DNA from: Argentina anserina
Lineage: Eukaryota > Streptophyta > Magnoliopsida > Rosales > Rosaceae
Length of the DNA: 64,000 bases
Assembly (NCBI RefSeq): GCF_933775445.1
Contig: NC_065877.1
Location: 14,136,001-14,200,000, forward strand
Direction: 5' to 3'
Shown: one piece after another, positions 60,062 to 64,000 of the stretch
Layout of the letters: each line of letters starts with the position of its first letter
Numbering within the stretch: position 1 is the first letter of the stretch
The notes under the pieces: model-generated
Seen by the model: only the letters and a program-made list of their open reading frames with translations
The model's database searches: none
Told to the model about the DNA's origin: nothing
Position numbers and translations under genes: made by a program

Positions 60062-60212
60062 CAATGTTCTAAAAATCCCCGCCTAGGACCGCCTAGGCAC
60101 CCGAAGATCCTTGGCCGCCTCGATTTTGGGCCGATTAATCTCCGATTAATCATCTGGGCGCTGGTTTTTAACTGTCCGCCCGATTAACGCCTATCGTTTT
60201 TTTAAAACCTTG
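60062..60212. mobile_element. hAT MITE, 151 bp
   Basis: The element is flanked by a perfect 8-bp duplication CTCCTGAG (60054-60061 and 60213-60220). The ends are CAATGTTCTAAAAA and, on the minus strand, CAAGGTTTTAAAAA, an imperfect inverted repeat of hAT type. The interior has CCGCCTAGG and CCGATTAATC words in partly palindromic arrangement. It lies about 800 bp upstream of the WRC gene start codon. Confidence 0.75.
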
Positions 60213-60546
60213 CTCCTGAGTCCTTTGGTTTTTTTTTTTCAATGCCTCCGGAGTCCTTTGACTCATCGAAATCAATTTTATATTTTTCTCAGGTACCTTC
60301 CATGAAAAAGAAAAGAAAAGGAACTGGCGAACTGCAATAGTTATAGTGCATAGGCATAGGCAGCATAGCCTACTGGAGTAACTGGACAGTGGAGCGTTAG
60401 AAATAGCAGGGAAAGTCGAGGTACAAACATTAAAAAAGAATCCATGTAAATGGTAAAAACAAAACAAAGAATAAATAGAAAAGGAAAATGAAAAAACAAA
60501 GAGAGAGGGCATCTGCAGGGGTCGCTGTTTGGGGACTTAAGGGTGG

Positions 60547-61009
60547 GTGGGGGACCCACCCAGTGGCGTTCTTAAAAGTATAAACGATAAAACTACCCAC
60601 TCCCATCATTTTGTATTCTCCCCTCTGAAACTCTCTTCTTCCACCCTGGCACGCTCGTCCGTACCTTGTCCCTCCCCCTCCGTCTCTACGATTCTCTCCC
60701 CATTACCGTCTCAGCCGGTTCCCGCACGCGCGCCGCGGACCCCCCGTCTCTTAGGTGACCCCTCGCACGTGCCCACCCCTCTCTCTCTCTCTCTATTACT
60801 ACTATTCCCCCTTCTCTGTGGTGCAACAAATAAAAAGCAACATTCTCTCTCTCTCTTTCTTCTCCGCTGGGGGCTGCAGTAGTTTTTGATTTCGATTTCC
60901 TTGTGTTTGCACCTCTGACCTTGTTACCTCTCTCCTCCATCAGAATCCGGCCCGGAAACTTCACTTCCGGGTCGACTCAGAACCCCGAATATCTCTTGTT
61001 CTGAACCCG
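60547..61009 (+). promoter_or_regulatory. 5' region/5' UTR of the WRC-domain gene
   Basis: C/T-rich sequence with CTCTCT runs (about 60780-60800 and 60845-60870) and high GC stands out from the AT-rich surroundings, as 5' UTRs of plant genes often do. No convincing TATA box can be assigned. The 111-codon ORF at 60547-60882 is low-complexity Ser/Pro/Leu and is taken as leader, although an upstream ORF effect is possible. Confidence 0.4.
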
Positions 61010-62808
61010 ATGAGGATCCGAAAGAGACAGGTACCCCTGCCCCTCTCGTCTCTCTCCCCCGTGCCTCTATCAGATCCCCACCTCCTCACCCTCAACCACT
61101 GCTTCTCATCATCATCATCATCACCGGTGCAACCACAAGAACAACAACAGCAACAACACGATTCAAAAGCCTCCCAACGACTTGGCCATGTGGGCCCTCC
61201 TCAGCCGTCTGATCATCCCAATCGCCGGCTTCTCCCGCCGATTGGGGCAGCCAGCAACGACGGCTGTGATTCTTCCGAAGAGCTGAGGAGGAGAAATTAC
61301 TGCGCGGTTAGTTGAACATATCCGATCCACACCCCGTTTCTGGCTTTTACTAGATTAAAATAGTGGTGGTGCACTCTCGTTTGCACCCATGAGAGCGTGA
61401 GTGTGGATCATTTATATTTCGAGTTGATTCTTGCAGACATTGAAAGGAGAAGACGAGGATGGATCAAGAGATCAGGGAGAGAAGAAGGGTAACAACGATA
61501 CCAGGTAATTAATTAGTATAATCCTTGGTATATTAAGTAATGGTGTAATACATAAAGTTCCCATCTTTGTTTCATGAAATCTAGGTTGTAGTAAAAATGA
61601 AGGAGACCCAAGAATTTCTAATTGGTTTTAGTTAGTCATCCCAGCTCATCACTGAAAATTAAAAAGAAAAAGAAGAAAATAGAAATTATTTGCTGTTAGT
61701 AAGTGGAAAAATACTGTTCTAGGTGTTTTTATTTCAGCTTTGGCTAGCCACCATACCTTCCCATCTAATCTAATCCTCCTTTTCATTCTTCATATTGGCT
61801 AACAATTTAAAGTACCCATGCGGTGCACGTTAGCATGGGATATTCTGGTCCCAGATATTACAACTATATCTATTTTATTTATTTATTATTTATTTTCTGG
61901 TAGTTATTTCTTTTCATTTGGTCTGTAAACTCTTGAGGTGCAAGTGTGCTTGTGGTGGTGGTTGATTTTTAGGAAGGGAAGCATAATGGGGGCAGAAACT
62001 GTATCTGGGTTTCCTTCAGAATCATCGTGTTCTTCTCATCGAGGTCAATAATCTTGTTTTCTTATGTAAACTGCTTCAATGTCTCTATGATTTCTTCTAG
62101 CGCGTTCTTAAATGAGTTTGTTGCACTGCGTTTGGATATTCAATAGTTATTGGGGGATGGTTTGATGGAGAGAAAGCGTTCCCGTTCAAGAAGCGAAGAG
62201 GGAGCTTCGGGGAGGCGACGAGAGTTCAGAAGGAGAAGAAATTATCGCAGAACAAGACGGAGAAGAAAACTGATGTTCAACAAACTGACGATAAGAAGCA
62301 AGAAGTCGGAGTAGCTACGAAAGAAGGTATCGACCAGAAAGTTGGTAATGGTACAAGTCCTAAGAAGCGAGCAAGAGGCAATGCAATCATGGAAGGATCG
62401 AGGTGCAGTCGTGTTAATGGAAGAGGATGGAGGTGTTGCCAACAGACACTTGTCGGGTACTCGCTTTGCGAGCATCACTTGGGCAAAGGAAGGCTAAGGA
62501 GCTTGAACAGCGTCCGAAGTCGGTCTCTGGTGAGTTCTACTGGATCCACTGACGCCAAGTCCAGTCAATTATTAAAGCCGTCGTATTTGGAGCTGCCGAA
62601 GGATCAAGAGCGTAAACCTGATGTGCTGCTAGATGTCAATCATCACGATGAAGATCAACGATACGAAAGTGAACACAGTGAGGAGAAAAAGCCGTTGCTG
62701 TTCACGAAGAAGAGAATGAAACTCGGTGTTGTGAAGGCGCGATCCATGAGTAGCTTGCTTGGACAAACGAATAGTGCAACTGCAGTGGAAGATGAGAATA
62801 ACAAGTAG
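61010..62808 (+). CDS. WRC-domain protein, GRF-like without QLQ
   Basis: Four exons with GT-AG borders and matching phases: 61010-61306, 61437-61504, 61973-62043 and 62147-62808. Together they give 1098 nt, 365 residues. The start MRIRKRQVPLPL opens a Ser/Gln-rich N-terminus (Q-run at about residue 45). Lys/Arg-rich segments precede a single WRC domain at residues 231-256: C232-x9-C242-x10-C253-x2-H256, with the core GRGWRCCQQTLVGYSLCEHH. This C3H motif, shared with growth-regulating factors, is a DNA-binding/nuclear-targeting module. No QLQ domain is present, so it is not a canonical GRF and is probably a plant WRC-only nuclear protein of unknown precise role. The C-terminus is acidic then basic. 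Splice sites are predicted by eye. Confidence 0.8.
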
Positions 62809-64000
62809 GCCAAACTATTCGTTCAACTATTCGGTGTGTAGTTGAGAGTGTTAAGTGCAAATATATTGAGGTTTGAAGTGTGAATAACTAGGTAGCTTGG
62901 TGCAACTATGCTTTCAACTACTTGCAATTTGCGTGTGTGTGATTCGATTTCTGATGATATAAACAGATGCTCGATAAAGTGTTGGATTTATCATTGTCAT
63001 GATCCTCTTTATAATCTTCTTGTTTACTGCTTTTGTTTCGCGTGAGTGATGGGTTTATATTAAACAAGTAGATGCAATCGAGTCTAGTTTAATTGCAAAT
63101 TAATCTCACTTTAATAGTGGAAAGAATTATATTTATGTGGGGAACTACACCAGGAGACCCTAGTTCACTTGTTCCTGTACATCTTTTGACCACGTATCCG
63201 TGTATAATCGTATAATTGTATATCTACTCGTCCGTATCTCCATATTCCAATTTACTGAAGAAACAAGGAATTAAGTTGGTTTAATATACTTCACACTGGT
63301 TGATTTGCTCGCCACCACCTGAGCGGCGGCCGGATGATGTGTTGAAATTGCATGCATACATTTGTGGTCAAAGCTGCCGTCGAAGGCATAAGCTCGGAAA
63401 GGAGCCGTATGATGAGAATGGCAGGGTCGGGTAGTGGGTGTTTATGTGCTGCATTATGATCGAACAACAATCTAAATTAAGGTACGTTGTTTGCTGTTAA
63501 CTTTTGATAAGCTATGAAACTCTGAAGTTTTCTAGTTCACTCGGAGAGAGAGAGCTACGTAAATTTTAGGCTTGTTTCATATACGTATATATATAAATAC
63601 AGTACGTACGGAGTCTCAGTTCTGCAGATCTGGAAGTAAATTTGAGTTTTATTCTTTGTACTTAAAAAGTAATGTACTGAACGAGATCGTATCTGTCATA
63701 GCCCATCGATCATAAATCAAGGTTCATGAAGGTTGACTATGAGCTTACAATTAGTTAGCGTTAACATTAAGATTTCATCCTATAATGTATACGTACTGTG
63801 GGGGCATAAAGGGTCATGCAAAACGGAACTATTAGCATGTCCGTCAGTTTCGACTTTCAATTAAGTATATTTATGTTTGAAGCTGAACCTGCTCCCTCAT
63901 TTTGGTTTCAACCTCCTTGATCTTTTTCTTTGGTCTGACCTTCCTAATCAACTTATCCCTTTTACGTTGCTATGTACGTATTACTACAGCTTGTTGACAT
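62809..64000. other. 3' flank of the WRC gene
   Basis: The 3' UTR probably ends within the first 150-200 bp (U/G-rich region with GTGTGTGTG at about 62932). No second gene is recognised to the window end. A GA run (GAGAGAGAGAG, 63545) and ACGTAC/TACGTA words at 63575-63610 are present. Confidence 0.4.

Noticed and set aside
60547..60882. 111-codon ORF upstream of the WRC gene as a gene
   Set aside because: Low-complexity Ser/Pro/Leu, CT-repeat driven, directly upstream of the WRC start; best read as 5' leader.

Overview
The window is nuclear DNA of a flowering plant, most likely a eudicot. It is AT-rich, with long gene-free stretches, GT-AG introns, and plant-type CACTA, PIF/Harbinger, Copia and Athila/Tat-like elements. 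The host genes are plant-specific in style (a MUSE1/2-like RING protein and a WRC-domain protein). A Rosaceae origin (Fragaria/Rosa/Potentilla type) is my impression from the repeat families and is not proven by the sequence.

Only two host protein-coding genes can be supported. A single-exon RING E3 ligase gene lies on the minus strand at 12876-14141. A four-exon WRC-domain gene lies on the plus strand at 61010-62808, with 365 codons once spliced. A degenerate tRNA-Ser(UGA) sits at 36600-36680 on the minus strand. Almost everything else is transposable-element sequence, and much of it can be delimited exactly from target-site duplications (TSDs).

Layout. 380-965: broken hAT transposase end. 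1214-6658: tandem duplication of about 1.75 kb; each unit carries the same solo LTR, and a second, different solo LTR (3616-5535) sits inside the second unit. 9187-10249: LINE-like insertion with a 12-bp TSD. 11612-11827: LINE-type protein scrap. 14909-15720: Copia relic. 16937-19242: PIF/Harbinger element (TSD TTA). 20906-21980: Mutator-like foldback with 517-bp arms (TSD TATTGGTAA). 22594-26600: hAT-like element almost filled by seven tandem copies of a unit of about 507 bp. 27503-33478: complete coding-free LTR element (LARD type; TSD ATCTT). 33971-34172: Copia LTR relic. 34635-36260: probable MULE.

37126-59216: one Copia retrotransposon on the minus strand (TSD ATATT) into which other elements have inserted. 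A solo LTR (40836-42832; TSD GTGGT) sits in its pol region. A non-autonomous CACTA (45588-58560; TSD TGA) sits in its leader, and that CACTA itself contains a 10.7-kb CACTA (46181-56838; TSD CTC) with a Tnp2-type transposase and a second gene with Transposase_24 and Ulp1-like parts. 59505 onward: truncated Emigrant/pogo-like terminus. 60062-60212: hAT MITE. Then comes the WRC gene.

Nothing here forms an operon or an obvious new pathway. The two host genes are isolated in a repeat-rich neighbourhood. The main interest is the exact nesting order of the elements and several unusual element architectures. All boundaries were read by eye. Domain names come from recognition of family motifs, without database searches.
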